DNA of 64,000 bases, taken from NCBI GenBank assembly GCA_009877105.1, contig WXFD01000036.1:1-64000 (forward strand), written 5' to 3'. The first letter of the stretch is position 1, and each line of letters starts with the position of its first letter. Shown here piece after piece: positions 42,785 to 51,772 of this stretch. The notes under the pieces are model-generated. The model was not told where the DNA came from. It ran no database searches and was given only the letters and a program-made list of their open reading frames with translations. A program made the translations under genes and the position numbers. Source of the DNA: Bacteroidales bacterium. GTDB taxonomy: Bacteria > Bacteroidota > Bacteroidia > Bacteroidales > VadinHA17.

Positions 42785-44431
42785 TCAGGTATACAGGTAT
42801 CTTTTAATTTTCAGTGTGGCAGTTTTCTGAAAAGGTACCGGCTGCAGCACAACCTTGTTTAGCTGACTGAACTTATTAACCTGGGAATTAACCCGATCCT
42901 TGATCTCGGAGAGAATTTCCGCCTTCTTTAATTCAAACTGCCTCGACATATCCTGTTTAAGATTCTGGTATTTCTTCTCAAACTCCTCCAGATTGAGATG
43001 CACCAGTGCAACAAGCTTTCCCTTTTGCTGGATCACGAGCGATTCGACCACAAATCTGATATTGTTTATCAGCGATTCAATCTCCTCGGGGTAAATGTTT
43101 TCTCCGCTGGCTCCCAGGATCATATTTTTCAACCTGCCTTTTATGTAGAGGTTGTTATTTTTATCGAATACCCCTAGATCCCCGGTTTTGAACCAGCCAT
43201 CGGGTGTCAGGACTTCACTGGTGAGTTCAGGTTCCTTGTAATATCCTTTCATTACATTTGGGCCTTTTGCCCAGATTTCCCCCTGTCCGGTCTTTATGTC
43301 AGGATCGTTTATTTTCAGCTCTATTCCCTCAATTGCCGGACCCGTGGAGTCGAATACCGACCTGGCGGGACTGGCGCCGGCAAGCAGGGGAGACGTTTCC
43401 GTAAGACCATATCCTATTGCATAGGGAAAACGGGCCTCAATGAGGAACCTTTCCACCGTATTATTGAGTTTTGCGCCACCGATTCCATAAAACTTAAGCT
43501 CTCCGCCGAAAGTCTGTTTCAGCTTTCTGCCAGCAATTGCATTAAACTTCTTTCTGAAAAACGGGATCCTGTACAGGCTTCTTACTACAGGTTTTTCCCT
43601 GAAGGATGGTAGTATTTTGTTGAAGTAGATCTTTTCCATTATCAGCGGTACGGTCAGCATCATCGTAGGCCTGACTTCACTGAGGGCCGGAAGGAGAACA
43701 GCAGGTGTTGCCGGCTTTTTCAGGTAATAGACACAGGCACCGGAAAGCATGGGCAGTATTAAACCGAGCGTGTTCTCATATGTATGGGATAGCGGCAGGA
43801 CAGACAGGAATCTGTCGGTATTGGTTATCGGCTGTATAACCCTGCCCTTCAAGGCGTTGAAAACAATGTTCCGGTGTGTCAGCATTACCCCCTTCGACCG
43901 CCCGGTGGTTCCTGAAGTGTATATTATTGATGCAAGATCTTCTTCTTTGACATCATAAACGTTTTCAGGCCGGGAATCCGGGTCGTAACTGCATGATGAA
44001 TTATCCGAAAAAATAACTGAATAATTCTCGATATTGATGGCAAATGAAAAACCGGGGGCACTGAAGCCTTCCAGTTTCTGAAAAAGGGCAGATGAAACGT
44101 AAATGCCCCTGGCTTCCGAATGACTCAGTATATTTGCAATCTCATGCGGTGAAAAATCAGGCAGGATTGGTACTGCAACGGCTCCCATGAAGGTTATGGA
44201 AAAGTATGCGGCACTCCATGCAGGCATATTGTGACTGAGTATGGCAACCTTGTCGCCGGGCCTTACTTCCAGCTTTTCAAGCAGCGAAATCAATGCATTT
44301 ATCTCACCGGCAGTTTCATTGTAACTCCTGGGTTTTTCACCGACAAAGGAATTTGCATTGCAGTTGCCGAATCTTCTGACTGTTTCACTGAACATTGCAG
44401 GGAATGTGAGCCTGATGGTACTTTCTTCCAT
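42785..44431 (-). CDS. AMP-dependent long-chain acyl-CoA ligase
   Basis: About 548 residues, adenylate-forming enzyme of the fatty-acid CoA ligase type. It has motif A5/P-loop IYTSGTTGRSKGVMLTHRN, GYGLTETSPLL, the hinge Asp in WFKTGDLG and the A10 Lys region LKNMILGASGENIYPEEIE. It activates a fatty acid with ATP and CoA, in the cytoplasm or at the membrane. The ATG at 44431 is preferred over one at 44467, because a -7-like box (CATCTTTG, reverse strand, 44457-44464) lies between them. It is divergent from queD. Confidence 0.88.
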   Translation of the reverse strand: MEESTIRLTFPAMFSETVRRFGNCNANSFVGEKPRSYNETAGEINALISLLEKLEVRPGDKVAILSHNMPAWSAAYFSITFMGAVAVPILPDFSPHEIANILSHSEARGIYVSSALFQKLEGFSAPGFSFAINIENYSVIFSDNSSCSYDPDSRPENVYDVKEEDLASIIYTSGTTGRSKGVMLTHRNIVFNALKGRVIQPITNTDRFLSVLPLSHTYENTLGLILPMLSGACVYYLKKPATPAVLLPALSEVRPTMMLTVPLIMEKIYFNKILPSFREKPVVRSLYRIPFFRKKFNAIAGRKLKQTFGGELKFYGIGGAKLNNTVERFLIEARFPYAIGYGLTETSPLLAGASPARSVFDSTGPAIEGIELKINDPDIKTGQGEIWAKGPNVMKGYYKEPELTSEVLTPDGWFKTGDLGVFDKNNNLYIKGRLKNMILGASGENIYPEEIESLINNIRFVVESLVIQQKGKLVALVHLNLEEFEKKYQNLKQDMSRQFELKKAEILSEIKDRVNSQVNKFSQLNKVVLQPVPFQKTATLKIKRYLYT

Positions 44432-44559
44432 ATAAGTTTTTTTGTCAACGGAAACGCAAAGATGCATAAATATATTTCAACTTTTCATTAACATGCGAAA
44501 TATTAATTCATCGGGAAAGAACGGCCACCCGATTTAAAACTTTTTTGACATAAGTTGGT

Positions 44560-44567
44560 TAAATTTG
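44560..44567 (+). promoter_or_regulatory. -7 box upstream of queD-polA
   Basis: TAAATTTG fits TAnnTTTG. Transcription would begin after the in-frame TTG at 44555, which supports the ATG at 44588 as the queD start, with a leader of about 15 bases. Confidence 0.45.
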
Positions 44568-44587
44568 TACAACTGTTTACAAAAGAG

Positions 44588-45040
44588 ATGAGCCAGGTAA
44601 TAAGAATAACCAAGGAATTCACCTTTGAAATGTCGCATGTTCTGCCGGGATATGACGGACCCTGCAGGAATGTTCACGGACATTCATACAGGCTGTTCGT
44701 AACGGTGGCAGGAATACCGGTGAATAATGCCCTGAACCCAAAAAACGGTATGGTAATGGACTTCTCCGACATGAAAAAGATCGTCATGAATGAAATTTTA
44801 GGCATCTTTGATCATGCAGTGGCAATCCCCGGTGATATGGACAGGGAAAAAACGGAGACACTGAAAAAAATGTTTGGAAATACCATCGTGGTTGACTATC
44901 AGCCAACATGTGAGAATCTTGTAACGGATTTTGCAATGAGGATAAAAAACCAGCTCCCGGCCGATGTTAAGCTATACAGTCTTAAGTTGTATGAAACTGC
45001 TACCTCATTTGCAGAATGGTTTTCATCCGACAACGAATAA
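44588..45040 (+). CDS. queD: 6-carboxytetrahydropterin synthase / PTPS family (QueD)
   Basis: About 150 residues. The zinc ligands His in MSHVLPG and the HGHSY pair, and the catalytic Cys in GPCRNVHGH, match QueD, which makes 6-carboxy-tetrahydropterin for queuosine and 7-deazaguanine. A general pyruvoyl-tetrahydropterin synthase role is the alternative. The Glu of the C-terminal SLKLYETATSFAEWF element is also conserved. queC, queE and queF are not present. polA starts 10 bases after the stop, probably on the same transcript. Confidence 0.88.
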   Translation: MSQVIRITKEFTFEMSHVLPGYDGPCRNVHGHSYRLFVTVAGIPVNNALNPKNGMVMDFSDMKKIVMNEILGIFDHAVAIPGDMDREKTETLKKMFGNTIVVDYQPTCENLVTDFAMRIKNQLPADVKLYSLKLYETATSFAEWFSSDNE

Positions 45041-45050
45041 CCGGAATTTG

Positions 45051-47852
45051 ATGGAAACACAACCTAAGAAACTTTTCCTGCTTGACGCTTATGCGCTGAT
45101 CTTCCGCTCATACTACGCATTCATAAAAAATCCCAGGGTTACTTCAAAGGGATTGAACACTTCAGCCATATTCGGATTTCTTCTTACGCTGAGAGAGGTT
45201 CTTCAGAAACAAAAACCTTCACATATTGCAGTTGTTTTTGACACTCCCGAACCCACTTTCAGGCATGAGATGTTCAGCGGGTATAAGGCTACGCGTGATG
45301 AAACGCCGGAAGATATAAAAATTGCCGTACCATACATAAAGAGGCTGCTGGAGGCTTACAGGATTCCCGTTATCGCCTGCCCCGGGTATGAAGCGGATGA
45401 TGTGATCGGTACGCTGGCAAATAAAGCTTCTGAAGCAGGGTTCATAACTTATATGATGACCCCCGACAAGGATTTTGCCCAGCTGGTAACAGATAAAATA
45501 TTCATGTATAAGCCCTCAAGGGGCGGCAACGAATCAGTATTATGGGGTGTAGCAGAAGTAAAAAATGAATTTTCAGTAAACACACCGGTTCAGGTAATCG
45601 ATATACTTGCATTGATGGGCGATACGGCAGACAATATTCCCGGTGCCCCCGGCGTGGGACCAAAAACCGCAATGAAGCTTATTTCAGAATACGGATCGGT
45701 TGAGGAAGTCATCAGGAATACTGATAAGCTGAAAGGAAAACTGAAAGAGGCAATCGGGAACAATATTCCGCAGATCGAACTTTCCAGGAAACTGGCTGCG
45801 ATAGATGTAAATGCACCTGTTGATTTCATGGAAGAGGGTCTGAGGATCAAAAATCCCGACAGGAATATGCTGAAGTCGCTTTTTGAAGAACTTGAATTCC
45901 GGACTATCGGCGCCGAGATCCTTTCCGGGGCAGAATACAGCGATACTCTTTCATTCCCGGAAGGCAATACGGCAGGAGAGTTCACTGCCACTGCGCAGGG
46001 AACACTGTTTGACCAGAATGCATCACCCGTTGCGACGCCCGTTGCCACCATTGAAAATACCCCGCATGAATATTTACTGATAGAGGGTAATAATGAGTTA
46101 AGGGAATTTGTTGAAAAAGTCCTTCTGCTGAAAGAAATCTGTTTTGATACGGAAACGACCCATATCAATCCGTTTGATTCGGAGCTTGTCGCCCTGGCAT
46201 TTTCATGGACCAGGGGAAAGGGATACCTGGTTCATTTTCCGGAGTCACGGCAAGAAACAGCTGCAATGATGGAAATCCTCCGGCCCATTTTTGAAAGCGA
46301 CCGGATACTTAAGATAGGACAGAATATCAAATTTGATATTCAGGTACTTGCAAATTATGGCATTGACGTGAAGGGACCGCTTTTTGATACAATGATCGCC
46401 CATTACCTTCTCGAACCTGACATGAGACATAATATGAATCTTCTGGCGGAAACCTACCTTTCATACAGTCCTGTTCATATTGAATCTCTGATAGGCGAAA
46501 AAGGCGCCGGTCAGAAAAGTATGAGATCGGTGTCAGTTGATAAAATTAAAGAGTATGCCGTTGAGGATGCTGATGTTACCTGTCAGCTTAAGGAAATCTT
46601 CATGCCAGTCTTAAAATCGGAAGGACTGATTGATCTGGCGGAAACCGTGGAAATGCCCCTCATCAGGGTTCTTGCCGACATGGAGCGCAACGGTGTAAGG
46701 CTGAATCAGGATGATCTCAGATCAATTTCCGAAGGCCTGAGGGAAGAGATCATTATCCTTGAGAAGGAGATACACTCTCTTGCCGGCACTGAATTCAACA
46801 TCTCTTCTCCAAAACAGCTTGGCGACATCCTTTTCCTGAAGCTAAAACTCGATGACAAGGCCAGGCTTACAAAAACCAGGCAGTTCGTAACAAATGAGGA
46901 AATACTTCAACGGCTTACAGGCCGTCATCCCATTGTCAGCAAGGTTCTGGAATACAGGGGGCTTAAAAAGCTGCTTTCAACTTATCTTGAACCATTGCCC
47001 CAGATGATTGATCCGAAAACGGGAAGGATCCATACTTCTTTCAGACAGGCGGTGACTTCGACCGGCAGACTGAGTTCCGATAATCCCAATCTGCAGAATA
47101 TACCAGTCAGGGATGAAAGGGGCAGGGAAATCAGGAAAGCGTTTGTGCCGGAAGACGGAAACCTGTTTTTTTCGGCAGATTATTCCCAGATTGAACTGAG
47201 ACTGATGGCTCATCTGAGCAAGGATAAAGGCATGATTGAGGATTTCCTCTCCGGCAGTGATATTCATGCCGCAACAGCCTCAAAAATATTCGGGGTTGAA
47301 ATCGGGGATGTGACACGGGAAATGCGAAGCAGGGCAAAAACAGCCAATTTCGGGATCATTTACGGTATTTCATCCTTCGGCCTGTCAGAAAGGCTTACGA
47401 TAGGGCGGAAAGAGGCAAAAGAGCTTATTGATGGCTACTTTCAGTCATATCCCGGGGTGAAAAGGTATATGGACGAAAGCATAAGGAAGGCCCGTGAAAA
47501 GGGCTATGTAACAACCATGTTCGGAAGAAGGCGCTATCTCCGGGATATCGGGTCGCGAAACCAGGTGGTGCGCGGCAATGCGGAAAGGAATGCGATTAAT
47601 GCACCCATTCAGGGCAGTGCAGCTGATATAATTAAAGTTGCAATGGTAAGGATCCATCAGAAGATGAAAACAGGGAATTATAAGTCAAAAATGATCCTCC
47701 AGGTACACGACGAACTTATATTCGAGGTGGTACCCAATGAACTTGACCTGCTCAGGGAGATGGTGATCCATGAAATGACAAATGCCGTTAAGCTCGACAT
47801 TCCACTCAGGGTTGACTGGGGTGTCGGGAAAAACTGGCTCGAGGCGCATTGA
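45051..47852 (+). CDS. polA: DNA polymerase I
   Basis: 933 residues. Domains: N-terminal 5'-3' flap exonuclease (LFLLDAYALIFRSYYAF, YEADDVIGTLA), a DEDDy proofreading domain and the family A polymerase domain (FSADYSQIELRLMAHL motif A, RSRAKTANFGIIYGIS motif B, ILQVHDELIFEV motif C). The proofreading residues are intact: CFDTETTHI, NIKFDIQVL and YAVEDADVT. It fills gaps and removes RNA primers. The ATG at 45051 gives a typical N-terminus; a longer frame upstream overlaps queD and is rejected. Confidence 0.95.
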   Translation: METQPKKLFLLDAYALIFRSYYAFIKNPRVTSKGLNTSAIFGFLLTLREVLQKQKPSHIAVVFDTPEPTFRHEMFSGYKATRDETPEDIKIAVPYIKRLLEAYRIPVIACPGYEADDVIGTLANKASEAGFITYMMTPDKDFAQLVTDKIFMYKPSRGGNESVLWGVAEVKNEFSVNTPVQVIDILALMGDTADNIPGAPGVGPKTAMKLISEYGSVEEVIRNTDKLKGKLKEAIGNNIPQIELSRKLAAIDVNAPVDFMEEGLRIKNPDRNMLKSLFEELEFRTIGAEILSGAEYSDTLSFPEGNTAGEFTATAQGTLFDQNASPVATPVATIENTPHEYLLIEGNNELREFVEKVLLLKEICFDTETTHINPFDSELVALAFSWTRGKGYLVHFPESRQETAAMMEILRPIFESDRILKIGQNIKFDIQVLANYGIDVKGPLFDTMIAHYLLEPDMRHNMNLLAETYLSYSPVHIESLIGEKGAGQKSMRSVSVDKIKEYAVEDADVTCQLKEIFMPVLKSEGLIDLAETVEMPLIRVLADMERNGVRLNQDDLRSISEGLREEIIILEKEIHSLAGTEFNISSPKQLGDILFLKLKLDDKARLTKTRQFVTNEEILQRLTGRHPIVSKVLEYRGLKKLLSTYLEPLPQMIDPKTGRIHTSFRQAVTSTGRLSSDNPNLQNIPVRDERGREIRKAFVPEDGNLFFSADYSQIELRLMAHLSKDKGMIEDFLSGSDIHAATASKIFGVEIGDVTREMRSRAKTANFGIIYGISSFGLSERLTIGRKEAKELIDGYFQSYPGVKRYMDESIRKAREKGYVTTMFGRRRYLRDIGSRNQVVRGNAERNAINAPIQGSAADIIKVAMVRIHQKMKTGNYKSKMILQVHDELIFEVVPNELDLLREMVIHEMTNAVKLDIPLRVDWGVGKNWLEAH

Positions 47853-47854
47853 TA

Positions 47855-47924
47855 ATAAATGCACCTGTTCCGGGAGAAATGAACAGCTGATTGGTTAAGC
47901 ATTTATCAAACCTCCCGCGGAACA
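47855..47924. other. Interleaved inverted repeats (pseudoknot-like) between polA and moaD
   Basis: ATAAATGC (47855-47862) pairs with GCATTTAT (47899-47906), and TGTTCCGGGAG (47866-47876) pairs with CTCCCGCGGAACA (47912-47924) apart from a 2-base bulge. The pairs interleave, the topology of an H-type pseudoknot. There is no T-tract after it. It could be a termination, processing or regulatory element; this is inference. Confidence 0.4.
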
Positions 47925-47968
47925 ACCGACATTTAATATCCACGGGTAATCGATAGCAGGATAAAATT

Positions 47969-48202
47969 ATGGAGATCACAGTATTGTTTTTTGGCATTCT
48001 TGCGGATGCAACAGGCCTGAACGCAAAAAGCTACAATGGCATTGATTCCTTTGATGACCTGAGACACAGGATGGAGGATGATTTTCCGGGAATATTTCAT
48101 TATAATTTCCGGATAGCCGTCAACAGGGTGATTACTGAAGATAATCCGGTCCTGAAAGATGGTGATGAGGTTGCATGTCTTCCACCTTTTGCGGGAGGGT
48201 AA
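47969..48202 (+). CDS. moaD: MoaD/ThiS family sulfur carrier
   Basis: 77 residues, ubiquitin-like fold ending in the Gly-Gly tail (PPFAGG) that is thiocarboxylated to donate sulfur. The context, 29 bases upstream of a MoaE gene, identifies it as the small subunit of molybdopterin synthase rather than ThiS. No moaA, moaB, moaC, moeA or molybdate transporter genes lie nearby. Start ATG at 47969. The region before it has the interleaved repeats described separately. Confidence 0.88.
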   Translation: MEITVLFFGILADATGLNAKSYNGIDSFDDLRHRMEDDFPGIFHYNFRIAVNRVITEDNPVLKDGDEVACLPPFAGG

Positions 48203-48231
48203 TAATATGGCAACCATTAAATTTTATTGAT

Positions 48232-48642
48232 ATGCGATTGATAGAAGGTCCGCTTATGCCCGGTCTGATTGCCGAAGTGATCGCCGGAAGCGGGGGAAGT
48301 CACGACACAGGCGCTCATGCCCTGTTCCTGGGACAGGTCCGCAGGGACCGGATTGACGGGCGTTTTGTAAAAGCCATTGAATACTCTGCCTATGAGGAGA
48401 TGGTAATTATGGAAGCCAACAAGATCAGTAAAACCATTCTTTCGGAGTTTGAAGATGTCAGGGCCTTTGAAATACTTCATTCCAGGGGGATGGTAAAGGC
48501 GGGAGAAACAGCACTTCTGGTTATTGTTTCTGCGGGGCACCGGCAACAGGCCCTTGCTGCCTGCGGGAAGGCAGTGGATCTGATAAATGAAAGACTGCCT
48601 GTTTGGAAAAAGGAGCTGTTTGAAGATGAACCGGATCTGTGA
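48232..48642 (+). CDS. moaE: Molybdopterin synthase catalytic subunit MoaE
   Basis: About 136 residues. It adds the dithiolene sulfurs to precursor Z using MoaD. Motifs: ALFLGQVRRDRIDGRFVKAIEYSAYEEM, a central HSRGMVKAGETALLVIVSAGHRQQA and a C-terminal LPVWKKELFEDE, which includes the active-site Lys. The ATG at 48232 is chosen because it gives the family start; an upstream in-frame start overlaps moaD. It converges with the S41 protease gene at 26 bases. Confidence 0.9.
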   Translation: MRLIEGPLMPGLIAEVIAGSGGSHDTGAHALFLGQVRRDRIDGRFVKAIEYSAYEEMVIMEANKISKTILSEFEDVRAFEILHSRGMVKAGETALLVIVSAGHRQQALAACGKAVDLINERLPVWKKELFEDEPDL

Positions 48643-48668
48643 AAGTACAAAAGCGGGGAGCGGGAACC

Positions 48669-50402
48669 TTAATGATCATTCCCGGAATATGCTGCCTGTC
48701 TTGCTGCTGGTTTTTCATCGCTTCTGGTGATGAGTATTGAACCTGACCTGCCCTGGAGTATTGAATTGTATTTTTCACCCTGGTTGAGTATTTCAACGGC
48801 CCGGAGTACCTGTTCATCAGTCCTTATGCTCCAGGCAATTGAACCTTCCTCATAGAAATACCTGCTGATTATTTCGTTTTCAAGAAGGCTCGTAAGCTCT
48901 TTCCTGAAAATCGTGAGATCATGTTCAAGGGTATGTCCCAGTTCTTTCTGGAGTTGTGCAAAAAGATCCTTGTGCAGGTCGAAATACTTTTCTTTCCTGG
49001 CATTTATCAGGAGGTCGTTAAGGGATTCCTCCGTTGCGGTCTGATAACTGAAATTCAGTTTTTTAAGAAAACCGGTGAAATCCGAATAATCTGCGTCACT
49101 GAAAGTGAACTGTTCAATGGTTTCTGGTTCGGGATGCGTCCAGTAATAGCGTGTGGCATAGTCAAAAATAAGGTTTCTCAGATACAGTTCGGCAGATATC
49201 TGGCTCAGAGGTGCCGGAACAACCTCCACATCGGGTGTAATCCCTCCGCCGTCCTTTACGATTCTGCCGTTTGATGTTTTAAATTCTGAGACCAGAGAGT
49301 CGGGTATTGTTCCTACGCTCCCGTCCTCATTGGGATGTGAAAAATCCAGGGCCTGGATGCATCTGCCCGAAGGGATGTAATACTTGGCGGTGGTCAGCTT
49401 CAGCTGTGAATTGTAACTCAACGGACGAGTTATCTGAACAAGCCCTTTCCCATATGATCTCTGCCCAACGATTATTCCCCTGTCCAGATCCTGTATTGCT
49501 CCTGCAACAATTTCAGAAGCAGAGGCGGACGACCGGTTGATAAGCACGGCAAGGGGAATTTTTTCATCGACAGCAGATCTCGTGGTTTTGAATACCTCAT
49601 CAAACTGTTTTACCTTTCCCTTTGTTGAAACGACTTCCCTTCCGGGACCAATGAACAGATTGACAATTTCGACGGCTTCATTCAGCAGGCCCCCGGGGTT
49701 GCTGCGCAGGTCGAGGATTATCTGTTCGGCTTTTTTGTCTTTCAGGGCGACAAGGGCGTTTTTGACGGCCTCAGAACAATTTTCGGTGAAGTTTGTAAAC
49801 CGGATATAACCTGTTCTGTCATCAAGCATGCCGAAATAGGGGACAGGAGGGACCATAATTTTCTCCCTCTTCACCGGGATTTCCATTTCCTCCCCGTTCC
49901 TTTCAATTGTAAGAATAACCGTTGAGCCGGGATTCCCCTTCAGCTTCTCGCTGACTTTTTCCGTAGGAAAGCCTTTAAGTGAGACACCATCGGCTTTTTT
50001 CAGCAGATCACCAGCTTTTATGCCGGCAACATCAGCCGGAAATCCCTTGTAAACCTGTGAAATGACAACATAATCACCGGTACTTCTTATCAGCGATCCG
50101 ATACCGCCGTATTTACCGGTTGTCATAAACGCGACCTCATCACCTTCTGATTCGGGATAAAATACCGTGTAAGGATCAAGGGTTTTCAGCATATTGTCAA
50201 TGCCTGCCTTAATAAATTTATCCGGATTTATCTCGTCAACGTAAAACGTATTAAGTTCCCTGAAGAGGGAAAGAAAAATGTCAAGGTTTTTTGCTATCCT
50301 GAAATCCCTTGTTTCCTGTGATGCAAGAAATCCCACACTTATAGCGGCTGCCATAAAGAGAACGGCCACTATTGTCAACCTGGCTGAAAACTTCTTTTTC
50401 AT
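48669..50402 (-). CDS. S41 family C-terminal processing peptidase
   Basis: 577 residues. An N-terminal membrane anchor or signal (about 8-26), a PDZ domain (about 95-180) and the S41 catalytic core with the Ser294/Lys319 dyad (SSASASE and RSYGKG). It degrades or trims periplasmic proteins from the C-terminus. It is 100 bases downstream of rnpA on the same strand, an arrangement (hemD, rnpA, S41) I recall as frequent in Bacteroidota. The C-terminal 180 residues are alpha-helical and probably regulatory. Confidence 0.9.
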   Translation of the reverse strand: MKKKFSARLTIVAVLFMAAAISVGFLASQETRDFRIAKNLDIFLSLFRELNTFYVDEINPDKFIKAGIDNMLKTLDPYTVFYPESEGDEVAFMTTGKYGGIGSLIRSTGDYVVISQVYKGFPADVAGIKAGDLLKKADGVSLKGFPTEKVSEKLKGNPGSTVILTIERNGEEMEIPVKREKIMVPPVPYFGMLDDRTGYIRFTNFTENCSEAVKNALVALKDKKAEQIILDLRSNPGGLLNEAVEIVNLFIGPGREVVSTKGKVKQFDEVFKTTRSAVDEKIPLAVLINRSSASASEIVAGAIQDLDRGIIVGQRSYGKGLVQITRPLSYNSQLKLTTAKYYIPSGRCIQALDFSHPNEDGSVGTIPDSLVSEFKTSNGRIVKDGGGITPDVEVVPAPLSQISAELYLRNLIFDYATRYYWTHPEPETIEQFTFSDADYSDFTGFLKKLNFSYQTATEESLNDLLINARKEKYFDLHKDLFAQLQKELGHTLEHDLTIFRKELTSLLENEIISRYFYEEGSIAWSIRTDEQVLRAVEILNQGEKYNSILQGRSGSILITRSDEKPAARQAAYSGNDH

Positions 50403-50502
50403 TCAATTGAAATCTTAAAACCGGAAAGCGAAATTAATATTTAATTCAAGTAACTGGTCTGCTGATGAACAAATTATAACAACATTAACATTTGTCATTC
50501 AA

Positions 50503-50892
50503 TTATGTTGCATTGCGGCACAGAAAATCAATCATTTCATCAACTGACTTGCTGACCGAATCATAATCCGGAATATTTTTTCCCCTGAATATAACCATAA
50601 ATGCAATCTGGATATTTTTCCTGTTCAGAACGCTGTAAAGGTTACTTTTATTCTTTCTGTATGATTCCCTTATTCTGCGTTTAATAAGATTTCTGGAAAC
50701 AGCCAGCCGGATATTTTTTTTCGGAACGCTTACGGCAATCTGGGCAGGAGGTTTGAATTCACCGTGACACCTGAGCCAGATTACCTTAAAGAGGGATGTA
50801 TAGAAAACATTTCCGTTTTCAAAAATCTCAGAAATCAGCCTGATCCTGCAAAGCCGTTCATCCTTGCGGAATGTTTGCCTCTCTCCAGTCAT
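50503..50892 (-). CDS. rnpA: Ribonuclease P protein component
   Basis: 129 residues. The RNR motif is clear: VSRNLIKRRIRESYRKNK. It is a highly basic protein that helps RNase P RNA bind pre-tRNA 5' leaders. It lacks the usual rpmH neighbour of many bacteria; instead it lies 80 bases downstream of hemD and 100 bases upstream of the S41 protease gene. The RNase P RNA gene is not visible in the window. Start ATG at 50892. Confidence 0.9.
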   Translation of the reverse strand: MTGERQTFRKDERLCRIRLISEIFENGNVFYTSLFKVIWLRCHGEFKPPAQIAVSVPKKNIRLAVSRNLIKRRIRESYRKNKSNLYSVLNRKNIQIAFMVIFRGKNIPDYDSVSKSVDEMIDFLCRNAT

Positions 50893-50972
50893 ATCGGCAT
50901 TATCTGACAGGGAAAGTGATTACCTGTCATTTGGTTGAAATCTCCGGATCAGTAATAATCATAAAGATCCTG

Positions 50973-51725
50973 CTACCGGCAGTTCCGGTTGTGATCCTTC
51001 AGGAAATCATCAAGGGCCATGGTCATGGAAGGAGCTTTCGGATTCGGGGCATGAATGTCCAGCCTCAGTCCTTCCTGCTCAACGGCACATGCTGTAGTAG
51101 GGCCGAAAGCAGCAATTTTGATGTCGCCCTGGACAAAATCGGGGAAGTTCTCTTTCAAAGATTTGATACCCGAAGGGCTGTAAAATACCAGGATATCGTA
51201 ATCAAAATCGTTGATATTTGAGAAATTGCTGCTTATGGTTCTGTACATTGTGCCGATAGTGTAATTTATGTCGTTACTGTCAAGAAGACCGGGAATTTCG
51301 GCATTGTGAGGTTCGGAGAGAGGAACAAGGAAATTGGAGTCCCTGTGCTTGATTATTACGTCAATCAGGTCCTGAAACTTTGCCTTTCCGTGAAAGATCT
51401 TCCGTTTCCGGTATACAATGTACTTCTGAAGGTAAAAAGCCACATTCTCGGTAATGCAAAAGTATTTCATGGTATCCGGAACCACTATCCTCAACTCGTT
51501 GCATATACGGAAGAAATGATCAATGGCGGTCTTGCTTGTAAAAATAACTGCATTGAAATCCAGAATATTTATTTTTTGCTGACGAAAATCCTTTGCTGAT
51601 ACACCTTCGATGGTAATGAAAGGCTTAAAGTCAATCTTGAGGTTGTATTTTTTAGCCAGGTCGAAATATGGAGATTTCGGATTGTTCGGTTCTGGCTGTG
51701 AAACTAAGATCTTTTTAATTTTCAA
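50973..51725 (-). CDS. hemD: Uroporphyrinogen-III synthase
   Basis: 250 residues. The family is weakly conserved, but the two-domain HemD pattern is visible: KKILVSQPEPNNPKSPYFDLAKK at the N-terminus, FNAVIFTSKTAIDHFF in the middle and the C-terminal ILVFYSPSGIKSLKENF with AAFGPTTACAVEQEGLRLDI. It cyclises hydroxymethylbilane in heme biosynthesis. No other heme genes are nearby apart from the HemW chaperone gene, far off. Its place between DUF4271 and rnpA is a Bacteroidota-type order. Confidence 0.85.
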   Translation of the reverse strand: MKIKKILVSQPEPNNPKSPYFDLAKKYNLKIDFKPFITIEGVSAKDFRQQKINILDFNAVIFTSKTAIDHFFRICNELRIVVPDTMKYFCITENVAFYLQKYIVYRKRKIFHGKAKFQDLIDVIIKHRDSNFLVPLSEPHNAEIPGLLDSNDINYTIGTMYRTISSNFSNINDFDYDILVFYSPSGIKSLKENFPDFVQGDIKIAAFGPTTACAVEQEGLRLDIHAPNPKAPSMTMALDDFLKDHNRNCR

Positions 51726-51772
51726 TTTCTTACAGATTTAGTTTTACATAAAAAGCAACACTTCCTTCACCG

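Noticed and set aside
45590..46168. 192-codon reverse frame
   Set aside because: Antisense within polA; Ser-rich shadow translation, no domain.
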